Shown here piece after piece: positions 23,096-34,049 of a stretch of 64,000 nucleotides of DNA. Positions within the stretch are counted from its first letter, which is position 1. Each line of letters starts with the position of its first letter. The position numbers and the translations under genes are program-made. The stretch comes from Sarcocystis neurona (taxonomy: Eukaryota > Apicomplexa > Conoidasida > Eucoccidiorida > Sarcocystidae). The stretch is from NCBI GenBank assembly GCA_000727475.1, contig KL647327.1, forward strand, positions 203,011 to 267,010, read 5' to 3'. The notes under the pieces are model-generated. The model was not told the origin of the DNA and ran no database searches. It saw only the letters and a list, made by a program, of their open reading frames with translations.

Positions 23096-23849
23096 CTGCG
23101 TGTGTCAGAGCTGCTGCTGGTGCCAGTGGCACTCGCTGAGGAACACGCCGTGCTCCCCCCGTGCTGCGCAGCGCTGCAGCAGCACCTGCTTCCACCTTTA
23201 CATGAGCAGCAGCAGCAGCAGCATTTGTGCAGCTGCTGCAGACGCAGCTGCGACGTAGTCGCCAGCTCTCGCACTTGCTGCTCCTGCCGTCGCTGCTGCC
23301 AGGTCGTTGCTGCTGCTGTTGCCTTCGAGCCTCTTCCTCTTTGCGCGCAACTACCAAAGACATACACAGACACACGCTTCCATCAATCTTTTCCTACTTC
23401 TACTTCTTTCTCAGTCTGTCTCCCTCTCTCTCTTTACTTGTAGGCAGTGCTTCTTGGACCTAATGGTTTGGCCGTACAAACTACTGCCTTGCTGCTGCGT
23501 CTTCCCTCGCTGCTGTCCCCAGTCTCTGTACATTGTTGCTGCTGCTCCGTCTCCTGTTCTTCCTCCTCATCGCGTGCAACTGTCCGCGGCTCTGTGTAGC
23601 ACACACCTGCTGCTGGCCTGCTGCCGCAGGGCAGCTGGACAAGAACAACGGCAAGTCTAATGCGGCGCGCTCGCCAGATGGATGCGTCGCGGGCGCTGTT
23701 GCTGCTCCTCCTTCTCCGTCTGTGCTGCTGCTCCTCCTCCTCTGCCTGTGCTGCTGCTGCTGCTCCTCCGTGTGTTGCTGCTGCTCCCGCTCCTCTGCGT
23801 GCGTCGCTGCCGTTGTTGCTCTTTCGGGTCTGCTGCTGCTGCTTTTGCT
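23096..23849 (-). repeat. CAG/CTG cluster with coding-like minus frames
   Basis: CTG on plus throughout 23.10-23.32 and 23.50-23.95 kb. A minus frame contains ARDASIWRARRIRLAVVLVQ and RTVARDEEEEQETEQQQQ (about 23.68-23.53 kb), which reads as real protein. Probably exons of the same minus-strand locus; boundaries unresolved. Confidence 0.35.
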
Positions 23850-24089
23850 CTACTGGATGTGTTGCTGTTTGTGCTCCTCTGCAGGTGCCGCTGGTTCCGC
23901 CGCTAGTGCGACGGCTACCGCTGCTGCTGCTGCTTCTGGGTAGTCGTCGTTGCTGCAGCTCCTGCGTGACCGCCTCTCCTCTGCTGCAGCTCCCTCTGCG
24001 GGGCAAAGACCAAGCGGCTGCCTCGCCGGGCTGCTGCTTTCAACGACGCGTCCCCAGGTGAACTCCTCCTCCTCCTTCGTCTCAGCACA
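23850..24089 (-). CDS. Candidate HAAR exon, acidic
   Basis: After a strong 3' site (...TCTGTTCTCGCTGCTTCAG, phase 0) the frame reads CAETKEEEEFTWGRVVESSS, PARQPLGLCPAEGAAAEERR, then an Ala-rich run and EEHKQQHIQ before TAG at 23850. It could end a gene there or splice earlier (a GTAGCC donor lies in the Ala run). The acidic, varied start is the evidence for coding. Unknown family. Confidence 0.4.
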   Translation of the reverse strand, partial: CAETKEEEEFTWGRVVESSSPARQPLGLCPAEGAAAEERRSRRSCSNDDYPEAAAAAVAVALAAEPAAPAEEHKQQHIQ

Positions 24090-25789
24090 CTGAAGCAGCG
24101 AGAACAGAAAGGAAAGGAAGAAAGGTGGACCGGCGTCGCCCGTACGGCAGCGCGGAAGAAAGGAAAACTTGAGGCCGTTGCCTGAGACGAAGACAGATGC
24201 AGTGGTACGTGTCCGGCCCAAACGGATGACGCATAGAGACGAACTGGTCGTCACTCTGTTACTCTTTTGCAACGTCTCTCTATCTCTGTGTACCTCCTCA
24301 CCGCGTCTCCACACTGAAATTTCTGTTTGCGTGCACGGTCACCTAGCGAAGAGACATGTATATGCATACGTATTCGTGTACATATGAGCATTTACATGGA
24401 GACATATATGTATACGTGTGTATGTACAGAGAGAGAGAGACGCCGGCATTGTGATGCACATGCATCAGGTATGCCTGTATGGGGCTTGTCCGTACACACA
24501 CTTCCTACACATAGAAATTGCACCCGCTCTCTCTCTGTATATATATATATGTGTGTCTGTACGTCTATAATTTCGCATATATGTATATGTAGATAGAGTT
24601 ACATATCTGGGGATGCGTACGTCACAATATATGGACTTCTCTAGGCCAACCTTGTCGCTGTGGTGTTCTAACGTTTGGAGAGGATGTACGTATGCGCTTC
24701 TGTCTTCGGCACCACGATGCATATAAATATCTAAATATATATACATATGTATGCAAATCGTAGCGTGTATTCTTCCCTGTATCTCCTGCTGTGAAGTCCT
24801 TCCGTAGAGCCATCCTGGACCTCGATCAACTATGGCCTCTTAGACAACCCCGCTATGAGACTGCACTGCATAGCTCTGCTATATAGAGAGCTTCCCCATG
24901 TGACTTGAGTATACACCCGTAGGGTCTTTGCTATACAGAGCTCTTATATATAACTGCGCTGCGCTGCTATATATACGTATACATATAGAGACAGAGAGAT
25001 AGATAGATCGGTATATACATACAGATACACAGATAGGTAGATAGAGATATAACTCTCCTTCTACGTAGCTTCCCCCTACGACTCGAAAGTACATGTAGCT
25101 CCTCACTTACATAGGCAACTATGTTGCACTGCTGTATATGTATGTATATAGAGAGCGAGATGATAGAGAGATACATACAGACATGTGTGCGTAACTCTCC
25201 CTTTATATGACTCGCGTGTATACGTAGATTTTCTGCTATATAACGTGACACGAGAAAACATATTTATATGTACGTCTATACGTGAATATGTGCATATATA
25301 CACATATATATACATACACATATTCATCTATGTGAAGTGGATAAGTGTCCACGTTGGTACAGGGTGCTCTCATATTGAGGTGAGCCTTCACACGGAGAAA
25401 TGCGGTGATGACACTGCAGCAGCGGTGAGAGGGGGGCAGCGTCGGAGGAATTACCACGGACCGGAGGGCTGTTCAAATGCAGCAGCAAACGCCGCAGCAG
25501 CTAAAAGTGTGGCAGATGTTCACTCCACGTAGATCTATGTGTCTGGCCTGGGCTGCTTTACGCGGCCATGCGGCACCACACATGTATACGCAGATATACA
25601 CCTATACATACATACTCGCATAGATACATGGATAGGTATGTATACAACACACTGAGCGTGCCTATATATATACAGATAGAGAGAGATGGAGATATTTTAC
25701 TGTTTTATATCTGAGAGAAATGAACACATGTCTCCTGGACTAAATGAAACGTCCTACGCGCAGAGACACTCCTGCGCACAGAGCCTGGG
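24090..25789. other. Spacer, transition to repeat-poor sequence
   Basis: TATA runs at 24540-24560 and 24970-25000. A plus frame at about 25390-25532 (HTEKCGDDTAAAVRGGQRR... then TAG) is possible but unsupported by splice sites. Nothing else seen. Confidence 0.4.
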
Positions 25790-26150
25790 CGTCCTTCTAA
25801 CATGTAGACGCCGGCACGCATACAAGTATGGAAGGTCCTTGAAGCATATGTATATAGGTATATATATATATACCTACACATATATACGTACATAGAGATA
25901 CAGAGACAGAGAGACAGTGTGGTGGACTCGCTTCTAACATATAGAGGCCGACACGTATACAAGTATGGCAGGTCCTTGAAGCATATGTATGCAGGTAAAT
26001 ATACTTCTATGCATATACACCTACTACATAGACGTATGTACATATGTACCTACATAGACTTATAGAGAGAGAGTGTGGTGGACTTGCTTGGAACATATAG
26101 AGGCTGACACTTGCACAAGTACGGCAGCTCCTTCGAGCATACGGCTATCT
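25790..26150. repeat. Three diverged direct repeats of about 60 bp
   Basis: Copies begin near 25794, 25932 and 26090, each with TCTAACATATAGA...GCCGACACGTATACAAGTATGG and CAGGTCCTTGAAGCATA or close variants, spaced 138 and 158 bp. On the minus strand the copies read CFKDLPYLYACRRLHV, CFKDLPYLYTCRPLYV and CSKELPYLCKCQPLYV. Confidence 0.75.
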
Positions 26151-26295
26151 TTACGGAAGATATTTCGCGCGTTCTGGCACAGCAACACGTGCACATACGG
26201 CAGTAGATTTGGGAAAACTCCGAGTTCTCTGACCCTATCTCTCCCAACGCGTGAGCAGACTTCCCTTCCTCGCTCTCACATTCTTTTCCGCACAT
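26050..26295 (-). CDS. Small hypothetical ORF
   Basis: Starts at a true ATG (26295): MCGKECESEEGKSAHALGE, then IGSENSEFSQIYCRMCTCCC and ISSVKIAVCSKELPYLCKCQ, 81 residues, TAA/TAG-terminated in AT-rich sequence. Its C-terminal part lies in the third direct repeat described for this area. Cys-rich with no known motif. It may equally be a first exon or not a gene. Confidence 0.25.
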   Translation of the reverse strand: MCGKECESEEGKSAHALGEIGSENSEFSQIYCRMCTCCCARTREISSVKIAVCSKELPYLCKCQPLYVPSKSTTLSLYKSM

Positions 26296-29200
26296 AAATC
26301 GTCGTCTAGGTGATTAAGCACCTTGTGTCTCTCACTCTCTTTCATGCTCTGCATGAATGCACGTATACCTATATAGATGCATATAAGTGTGTACACGTAT
26401 GTATGTTAGACACATACAGAAACACACACCTGCTATAGAGTTGTTTTTGCTACGCAGGAGATACATGGGGAAAGTGAAGCATATATATGCGCTGAGCTAG
26501 GGCCCGATGCAAGGACACGCAGTGAGCTTCGCTACATCGGTGTTCCCCGAAGTGGGGAAATTTTAAAGATAGAGGAACTTCAGAAATATATATCGACGGC
26601 ACTTCGATGGAAAACGAAGAAATGAACCTGGTCGGTGTATAGGAACAAGACGCTGCTCTGCGTCTGCGTGAGGTTTACACGAGCGAAGGGAAAATGAGAA
26701 GAGACGAAGAAACAGTGCTTGTCAAAAATTTTCCTCTGGACAGAGGGACGGAGGAGGAAGTGCGGCCTGTCACAGACAGACGTCGAAGGGGCCGTCTGAT
26801 GAACAAGCAGTCTCGAGCAAATGCGGAAAAGGCAGCCAGATGTACTTCACATACAGTTTGATTCATGTTTTTGAGCCTGGAAATGCTTGGAAGCATTACG
26901 AAACTCCACAAAGGTGTGTGTGTCTCTGCGTATGTGTCTGTAGGTGGAGACACGTATGAGAGTGTGAGCACACCCGCATAAATCGTATTGAACGATGTGT
27001 ATGTGTATATGATACGAGGTGTGCGGAAATGGAAACGTTCGGCTATGTCACACATGAACACACACAGAAGTGTCTATCTACGTAACGACGTGTATTGGAT
27101 GTGGACCTCCGCTAGGTAGAGAGACAAGGAAAAAAAAATACATCTGTACATATACATACGCATATCTATAGACGCACACCTGTATGTGCGTGCTGTTATA
27201 GGTGAGGAATGACAGACGGAGGAAATTCGAGTACCGAACCAAATCCTCTGGAGAGAAAGACAAGAGAATACAACCGGGTGACGGTGTGTAAGGAGAAATG
27301 GAGCAGATTTTCGGTATCAGGGCCTGGGAAGGGGCATTCAGGGCCGAGAAAAGAGAAAATATCTCCGCTTGAAAGAGAGAGAGGAAGAGAAGAGGACGGG
27401 AAGCACTGCAGAAGACAAGCACACGCGTCAATTGGGTAGAAAGGAGCCCGTTGAGTGCAGTCGACTGCGATGTTTGAAGAATGAGCAAATGAAGAAGGGA
27501 TGCACGACGAAAGAAGCGGAAAGAAGAAAGGGAACGTTCGTGAGTGCAGTCGACTACGATGTTTGAAGAATGAGCAGACGAGGAAGAAATGCACGACGAA
27601 AGAAGTGGAAAGAAGAAAGGAAACGTTCGACGCGCGAAATGTCTGTTGGAAAGTATGCATTTCCGCTGCATGAAAATGGCGCGTTCTCACCCCCTTCAAA
27701 TACAGAAACAGATGTGTAGATTGTGGATTCGTCCGTGCGTAAAGACTTGCTTGAAATGGAGCAACGAATGTGGATAAATTGAGTTGCTTTAAAGGAATAC
27801 AGAGAGAAGTGGGAAACGGAGACAGCAAGCGACACCACACACAGAACCCTATTAAAAATTCTGCGAACTGAGCGGAGAACATCGGTGGACATGAAGGAAT
27901 GGATCTAGGGAAAGATAGCTATGAAGGCAGAGGAAACTGGGAAAAAGACAAAGGAACAAAATTGACACAGTGTGAGGCAGTTTAAACCGCGCCGCGTCTG
28001 CAGTAGAATAATTACAGCGAACAAACTGCACACGCGGGACATCACTCACACCTGAATGCAGGCATCTGCCTTTGACTCCCTGACGCAGATTCAGAGAGAC
28101 CTGCTCGAATAATCTGCCTCTTCAACGGCTGTTTTTCGGCCACCACATGTAACTGCACAGGTCGTGTCGTGTGTGTAGGGCGGGGATACACAGAGGAAAA
28201 CAGGGAGCTAAGCATGAAGTATGGAGGAAAAGTCAGTCACAGATGATGTCTCGAACAACAGAGTGGCGCGAGCCGTCTACGCAAACACGTACATGTGCGT
28301 TGCTGTACACAGTAGTATGTACGGCGAGAAACCTTCACGACTGAAAAGAAGCAATTCGGCGAGACAGGCTGACTAGCGCTGTTGTGTGTGCACCACGGAC
28401 GGGTGCATACTTCCGATGTGTACATGTGGACGCGTTTGTGTGTGTGCACACACATATCTACATACGCGGCAGGGAAATTCACGAGCAGAAACGAATTGCA
28501 AACAGGCCTATATACGTATTAATTTGTATGTATTTATACCTATACATATAAATATATGCGCATGGGTGTAACACGAGAACAGCATCGTAGTGTCCAGTGC
28601 TGACGCGTGTTTGCTCATGTACGCACATATATGGAAATACTGTACACGCATGTACACTTAAGCGGAGTAATGCACAGATTACAACGGGTCTCCATGCGCG
28701 TGAAGGCTTCTGTAGCATCTACATATGTACTTGTCTTAGGCGTGCTGTACAGCAGCGCCTGCAAACAGTCAACGTAGTTATTTGAATCATATGACGTTTA
28801 CAGACAGGTGTATACAGACGTCTGAGAAGAATCGCGAACTAGTAGACTTAATAATTGGGCGACCTACGTACAAGTGTCTACTAACCCGAGTGAAAGTTAG
28901 CGCACTTCTGATCCGTGACAATTTCCGCTAGGAGACAACGGCCTTCACTCACAATGGGACAGGCTAACTCCTGTAACTCAAGGCCGGCTCATTCAGATAG
29001 TTGTATCCGTTCCTGTGTATATAAAGACTCCATAGGTATAATTACAGCTGTGCGCCTCTGTCCTTGTGCATATGTATACAAACTTTACAGGGTGCAGTGC
29101 CGCGGGGCACAAAATACCTCCCGGGTAAATCGTGTGCTCTCCACATCAGTGTGAAACAGGAAAACTGCTCTCGCTGTTAGGTGATTCGTGGACATCGCCC

Positions 29201-29762
29201 TCTGCAAGGGCGCAGGAAAAGGCGGACGCAAAACTGTTTACGCTGGCGTCTACGCATATCGTGGCATAATCTGGCAGCCGTGGTTCTTCATCCACACACA
29301 GACAGACGTAAGATCCACCAGAAAAGCACTACCTACCCTTCGATTTGTGTACTGCGGTTTTTTTCTAACAGTCAGCATGAAGAATATGTATCTATGTTCG
29401 TGTAAAATTTTTTGTGTGTGTGTCGGACACTGTAAACCGATCTACATTGAACAACTATTCTCCGGCGACGACCCTCCGTCGTGTAGCGCATATACCAATA
29501 TCCTGGTGGCCTCCTGCAAACAGTGCTCTGAGTTCACTTGCCTTCTTGCTTGCCCCGGAAATAGCAGTTCTGCGTGATAGCGTTACCACAACACCAGATA
29601 TGTGAAATGTCGTCTAGCTGGGGGACGAAGACGCGTCTAAGAACACGAGTGAGTGCAAGCAGCCGCAGTGCAGAATGAGCTGCGGTCAACACTACGGGGA
29701 CGGAGAGAATTTATCCGTGCGCAAGTGCTGGACCGACTGTGAGTGTTGGCGCTGTTGACAGA
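26296..29762. other. Repeat-poor segment without supported genes
   Basis: Balanced composition, few microsatellites and only short ORFs on both strands. The longest, plus 29188-29577 and minus 27196-27882, lack motifs and convincing starts; the latter runs over the 89-bp tandem repeat. I see nothing I can call. Confidence 0.4.
27453..27630. repeat. 89-bp direct tandem duplication
   Basis: Two copies starting GAGTGCAGTCGACT at 27453 and 27542, about 90% identical, purine-rich. Confidence 0.85.
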
Positions 29763-30002
29763 ATGCGCGACTCTTTGTTGTCATGGGAAGGTGCGTCTGA
29801 AACAGCGGCTGGAAATGAGAAGACCCAATGGCAAAGGCGTGGCCCTGAAGAGCTTCTCAGCAGCAGCTATACCAAGAATAGCAATCGCAGCAATGTCATG
29901 AGTTGCCACGACGCAATGAAAGCAGCGGAAGAGTCACGCGGAGGGCTCTACATTCTCGAGAATCGCAGCAGAATTTTCGACACTAATCAGGAGAGCAGCT
30001 GA
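29763..30002 (+). CDS. Small hypothetical ORF
   Basis: From ATG 29763: MRDSLLSWEGASETAAGNEK, then RRGPEELLSSSYTKNSNRSN and AEESRGGLYILENRSRIFD, ending TGA at 30002, 79 residues. Codon use with scattered CAG/AGC is like the HAAR genes nearby. No motif, no neighbour with a clear link. May be an exon or spurious. Confidence 0.25.
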   Translation: MRDSLLSWEGASETAAGNEKTQWQRRGPEELLSSSYTKNSNRSNVMSCHDAMKAAEESRGGLYILENRSRIFDTNQESS

Positions 30003-32483
30003 CCGGTGCTTTCCAAAGCTCGCCAAAAGGCTCTGCAATACGGATCGCAGCAATAGTATTAACCAACAGCAGCAACGAGAAGACAAGCCCCCTGTTGTGG
30101 TCATGTGAGTTGTTACTTCATAGTCTCTGCGACAGCTCGAGCTTTCCCCGCTCCGCTGTCATTCGAGGCGCACAGAAGACAGCAGCTGTAGCCCTATTAC
30201 GCCAGCAGAACAGAATTCTACTTTAAGCCGCAGCACTTCTAGCAGATGCCGTGTAATCGCAGCATCAGAGGTAGCCGACCTCTGAGAATACAAATAGTAG
30301 CAGCGGTTACAGCAGTGATCATGGCAAGCGGAGGAGCTGTCTCTCCAGCATAGCGTAAAAGGTGCCCTAAAGCACCATACCAACATTTGGCAGCAGGTGC
30401 TGCATCTGGGTTTCGGACAGTAGTCGGGCACGCACACAAGATCTGTCAGCGTGTCTGGAGTTTCAACGCGGTGCTGCTGCGGTGACGAACGCTGCATGAG
30501 TTGCACCCACAACAGAGAGGCGTGTTCTTATGCACGTGCGTTCTAGTGTAGACAAGAAGAAGTCGTGCTGGATCCTCTCTCTTCCTCAGCACAGCGGAGA
30601 GATGCGTACGTGCTCGCGTGTGTGATCGTGGTTTGTACCACGCACAGCAAGGCAGTTTGGGTAGCAACAGGTGCAGCAACGTGTGAGTATGGTCTTTCAC
30701 GTCTGCGTAAGTCCTGATGCATAACCAGGTGAAAATGGCTGGACTTTCTTTTATACAATACTGCATGACAGCGCGCGAGCAAGCAACTGTTCCGCTGTCT
30801 TGTTTTCCTGACAGAAGAAGCGCAGAGAACTGCTCGGCTTCCCTGTCCGATCCGCCCATCATCGCGACTCGACTGCGTCACCGTCACAATGCCTGCGACC
30901 GCCACAAGGTCGGTACAATGTACTGTGAGCAGCAGCCGACACTAGTGGTGTCGCGTGACGTGTTTGACATCTGATAACGAATTTGCCGGTGGCAATTAGG
31001 TTTCTTTAACTTCGAAGAACAGTGTACACGGCAACGGTATGTTTATGTGCTGAAGAACCTAGCTTGACCAGAATCCGACGGGGCAGGCGCCACATGATGC
31101 GTTTGCCATTTGATAACGAATTTGAAGGTGGCAATCAGTTTGCTGTTACTATGAAGAACTCTGGATACGGCAACCGTGTATTCATGTGCTGAAGAACCTA
31201 GCTTGACCAGAATCCGACAGGGCAGGCGCCACGTGATGCGTTTGTCATTTGATAACGAACTTGAGGGTGGCAATTAGGTTCCTTTTTCAACTTCAAAGAA
31301 CTGCGTACGGCAAGGTTGCGTTTATGTTCTGAAGGACCAAGTCGGGGAAGATGACTTCTCCACAGAGTTTTTCCCCTATTTGTGAGTGCTACTTTCAAAA
31401 GGGCGCCTGCGCGTATACGTGCAGACGTATCACGTTCAAACATGTAACTACTACGGTGTACGCTGCCGTCACTTTTTTTCTGTGAACCGCTTTTTCTTCT
31501 GTTGCTGCAGGAGGCCAGTGGCAGCTGAGGCCTCTTTTTTTGTACAAGAAAACTTTCGCGCTTAACTCGCCAAATCTAATAGTGTTCAATGTATGTACAC
31601 CAGTCAGTTATCCCCGTCGAGCAGGACGCTCTCCATCAACAGTTCCACTGGAGGCGCCCCCTTGCAGAGCGAAGAGGTCGCCAGGGCAGTGAAAAGGCAT
31701 GAAGTCTTTCCGATTCCGTAGCAGAGGTCGGTAGCAGCACCTTAAAAATTGGGGGGCGACGTGTTTATTGAGGAAAGGATGTTGAAGCAGCGCGACACGG
31801 AGGTTGCACAAGCGTGTTTTGAGCCGGCGCTCCCGCATCCTACGAAAACGCCTATACCTTTTTGTATTGAAGGTGTTTAGAGATACACGGGTGGGTGGAG
31901 ACGTGCGCATACGCGTTCACAGGTGCAGGAATGTACGTAATATTGCAGATATCGACGACGGTATCCTGTTGCAGTGCTCTGGCCTGAGCTCCAACCACGC
32001 TGCACAGAAATTGCTGCAGCACCACCACCAGACCTATGCAGGAAGGCCGTGCTGCCTTGTTGCTCACGCAGGGAGAAAACACTCATGCAGGCGCAGTCCT
32101 GGTGGTGCTACGCTCCTGGATCGACGCAGTTCCCCTTGGGACAATCACGTACTCCGCATCAACAGCCGCAGCGAAAATCCTGGGCAGCGGCCCAATTACG
32201 CTCTTTTATTTCCACCCTGTATCGCCTGTCCTCTTCTAGACCCGGTTTTCCTGCTCGCAGAACCATATCTCGCCTTTTACAGAATACTTACATCAGTTTC
32301 ACTTGCTTTCGACAACCTGACTCTGCTTCGCCCTCTTGGGCTCTTACACCTTCCTCCTATCTACTTAGCATCGTTTATTATCATGTACTCCTGCATTCCG
32401 TGAGTGCCCATATACACATGCATACATATATATATCTGTTCCTCTGTGTATACATGTGTATATATATATATATATACAGATAC
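30003..32483. other. Repeat-poor segment without supported genes
   Basis: Only short or overlapping ORFs; two plus frames at 31804-32403 and 31974-32642 are both long but pyrimidine-rich and have no motif. Contains the 139-bp tandem repeat. Confidence 0.4.
30940..31330. repeat. 139-bp tandem repeat, about 2.8 copies
   Basis: GATAACGAA(T/C)TTG recurs at 30973, 31112 and 31251, exactly 139 bp apart; GAAGAACCTAGCTTGACCAG recurs at about 31052 and 31191. Copies are about 85-90% identical. Confidence 0.9.
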
Positions 32484-32622
32484 AAGGCACGTAGACGGTC
32501 GCAGGTAAGACGTGGTCCCTTGGCACTTCATTTTGATAGAGCACTCGTCTGCGGCGTTATAACGTTGCAGCCAGCAATCCGTGTGTACACGCACACACGT
32601 GGAAGCCCATATATTGAGAGAG
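32484..32622 (-). CDS. Candidate exon
   Basis: A 139-bp exon after a T-rich 3' site (...TACTTGCGTTTCTCTGTAG), one leftover base in, phase 0 out at a GTATCT donor. Reads SLNIWASTCVRVHTDCWLQR, YNAADECSIKMKCQGTTSY, LRPSTCL. Repeat-free between two microsatellites. Family unknown. Confidence 0.3.
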
Positions 32623-32913
32623 CTACAGAGAAACGCAAGTAGCAAAACAGGAGGAGACTGAGCAATACAAAGAAACAGAGAGACAAAGAGGCAGAAACAC
32701 GGAGACAGAGAGGGAGACATACATGTGAGAGGACGAAGAGCGAGGTTCGTCCTGTTCAACAAACAGGCGCATACGTGTATATACGTATATGTATATGCAT
32801 ATATATGCGCGTAAAGAAAAGTCTCAAATGTTGACGTGGACAGGTGCAATCACATAAAAACAGAGAGAAGAGAAGGCGTTGTACACATATTCTTCCATAT
32901 ATATATATATGTA

Positions 32914-32915
<2 letters not shown>

Positions 32916-32952
<37 letters not shown>
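32916..32952. repeat. (GT)n microsatellite
   Basis: About 18 uninterrupted GT units. Confidence 0.95.
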
Positions 32953-32953
<1 letters not shown>

Positions 32954-33010
32954 CTATGTGTACGTATTCACACCCGCGTATATACGTACATATGCAGATG
33001 TAGTATACAC

Positions 33011-33370
33011 CTCTGCCTGGATGCTACCGTCAGCGTAGCGCTTGTACTGCTCGGCAGGCGTTGCTGCTGTGCTGCTGCGTGCTATCTTCTTTCGCGCTGC
33101 TGGTCTGCATGCTGCTGTCTCCTGCTGCTTGTAACGTGCAGCTGCAGTGCTGTTTTGCTGCAGCGGCTGCTGCACCGCAGCGCCGCTGCTTTTTGCCACT
33201 ACTGCTGCTGCCGGTGCAGTCTCGGTGGCGCGTCTGCGTTGCGCGGCGCAGTTCGGTCTTCCACACGGACTGCTGTGCCTCTGCTGCTGCCTCTCAGGCA
33301 GGAAACCACGCCAGCGCTGATTCTTGCGCTCTGTGCGGCCTGCCTGTCCTGCAGCAGCTCGCAGCAGCAA
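33011..33370 (-). CDS. Candidate HAAR exon
   Basis: An open minus frame, Gln/Ala/Arg-rich (QNQRWRGFLPERQQQRH-like text, AVQQPLQQNSTAAARYKQQ) ending in PAEQYKRYADGSIQAE at a GTGTAT donor (exon end 33011). The 3' site is not fixed; one with a compatible phase for the exon at 33566-33423 lies near 33236. Probably coding at its lower-coordinate end. Confidence 0.3.
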
Positions 33371-33422
33371 TGACAGCGTCTGCTGCTGCTCCTCCTGCTG
33401 CTATCTTTCGAGAAATTCTCAC

Positions 33423-33566
33423 GCATCCCTTCTTCGACTTGTCTTTGCCTGCCAGCGAGGCAAGTGTCCCACTCCTGCCGTCTCCACCTGACGCAATGCA
33501 GCAGCTGCTGCTGCGTTGCCGCCTCTCGGTATGTCGTACCACCAAGATGTTTCCTCGTCCACCTCT
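33423..33566 (-). CDS. Candidate internal exon
   Basis: A 144-bp exon between a 3' site (...GGGTGTAGTGCTGCGTAG) and a GTGAGA donor; one leftover base in, two out. Reads EVDEETSWWYDIPRGGNAAA, AAALRQVETAGVGHLPRWQA, KTSRRRD. The WWYDIPRGG segment is repeat-free. It is 0.5 kb below the stop of the giant PH/C2/membrane gene, so it belongs to a separate minus-strand gene, or to that gene if the 34050 stop is bypassed by splicing. Confidence 0.4.
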
Positions 33567-34049
33567 CTACGCAGCACTACACCCATATACACACGCACAG
33601 ACACATTGCTGCATGGTCTATATCGCTTTTAACAAATACTTCTTTCTACTGCTCTTTCTTTTTGAGGTGAGGCTGCATCCAGCACAGCAGGTGCCGCTTA
33701 TCTGCAGCAGATCCACCTTGACTGGGGCGTGTCCTTCGCGCAGCACCGGCAACTGCTGCTGAGGAAAAGCTGCTCCCAAGAGACCACACGGCAGGCTCGA
33801 CGACTTTCTTCTTGCCCTGCGTGATGGTGACTTTCTTCCTCTCCTCCGCTGCTGCGGCAGTATCTCTTCGTTCTTGCCGCTGTCGCTGCGTCCTCTACTG
33901 AGTTCTGTGTTGCGCTGCTCCGCCCTCCCTGTAGCGTCCTTCTTCTTCTTCCGCCCTGCTGCATTTTCGCTTCTTTTTCTGTCCTTGCTGCTGTCCATTT
34001 GCTGTTCTGTGCTGCACTCACGACCGCACTGCGTCTGCTGGTGCTGCCC
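33567..34049 (-). other. CTG-rich stretch below the giant gene's stop
   Basis: Minus frames are open through repeats; one contains QQLPVLREGHAPVKVDLLQI then SGTCCAGC (about 33.75-33.68 kb), a possible exon without clear boundaries. Otherwise nothing callable. Confidence 0.35.

Noticed and set aside
21558..23443. Plus-strand frames of 490 and 352 codons
   Set aside because: Poly-Leu and poly-Ala shadows of CTG repeats; no start, splice or motif support, and minus-strand islands nearby are better.
31804..32403. Plus 199-codon ORF in the repeat-poor segment
   Set aside because: A second plus frame is open over the same bases and neither has a motif; explained by pyrimidine-rich composition.
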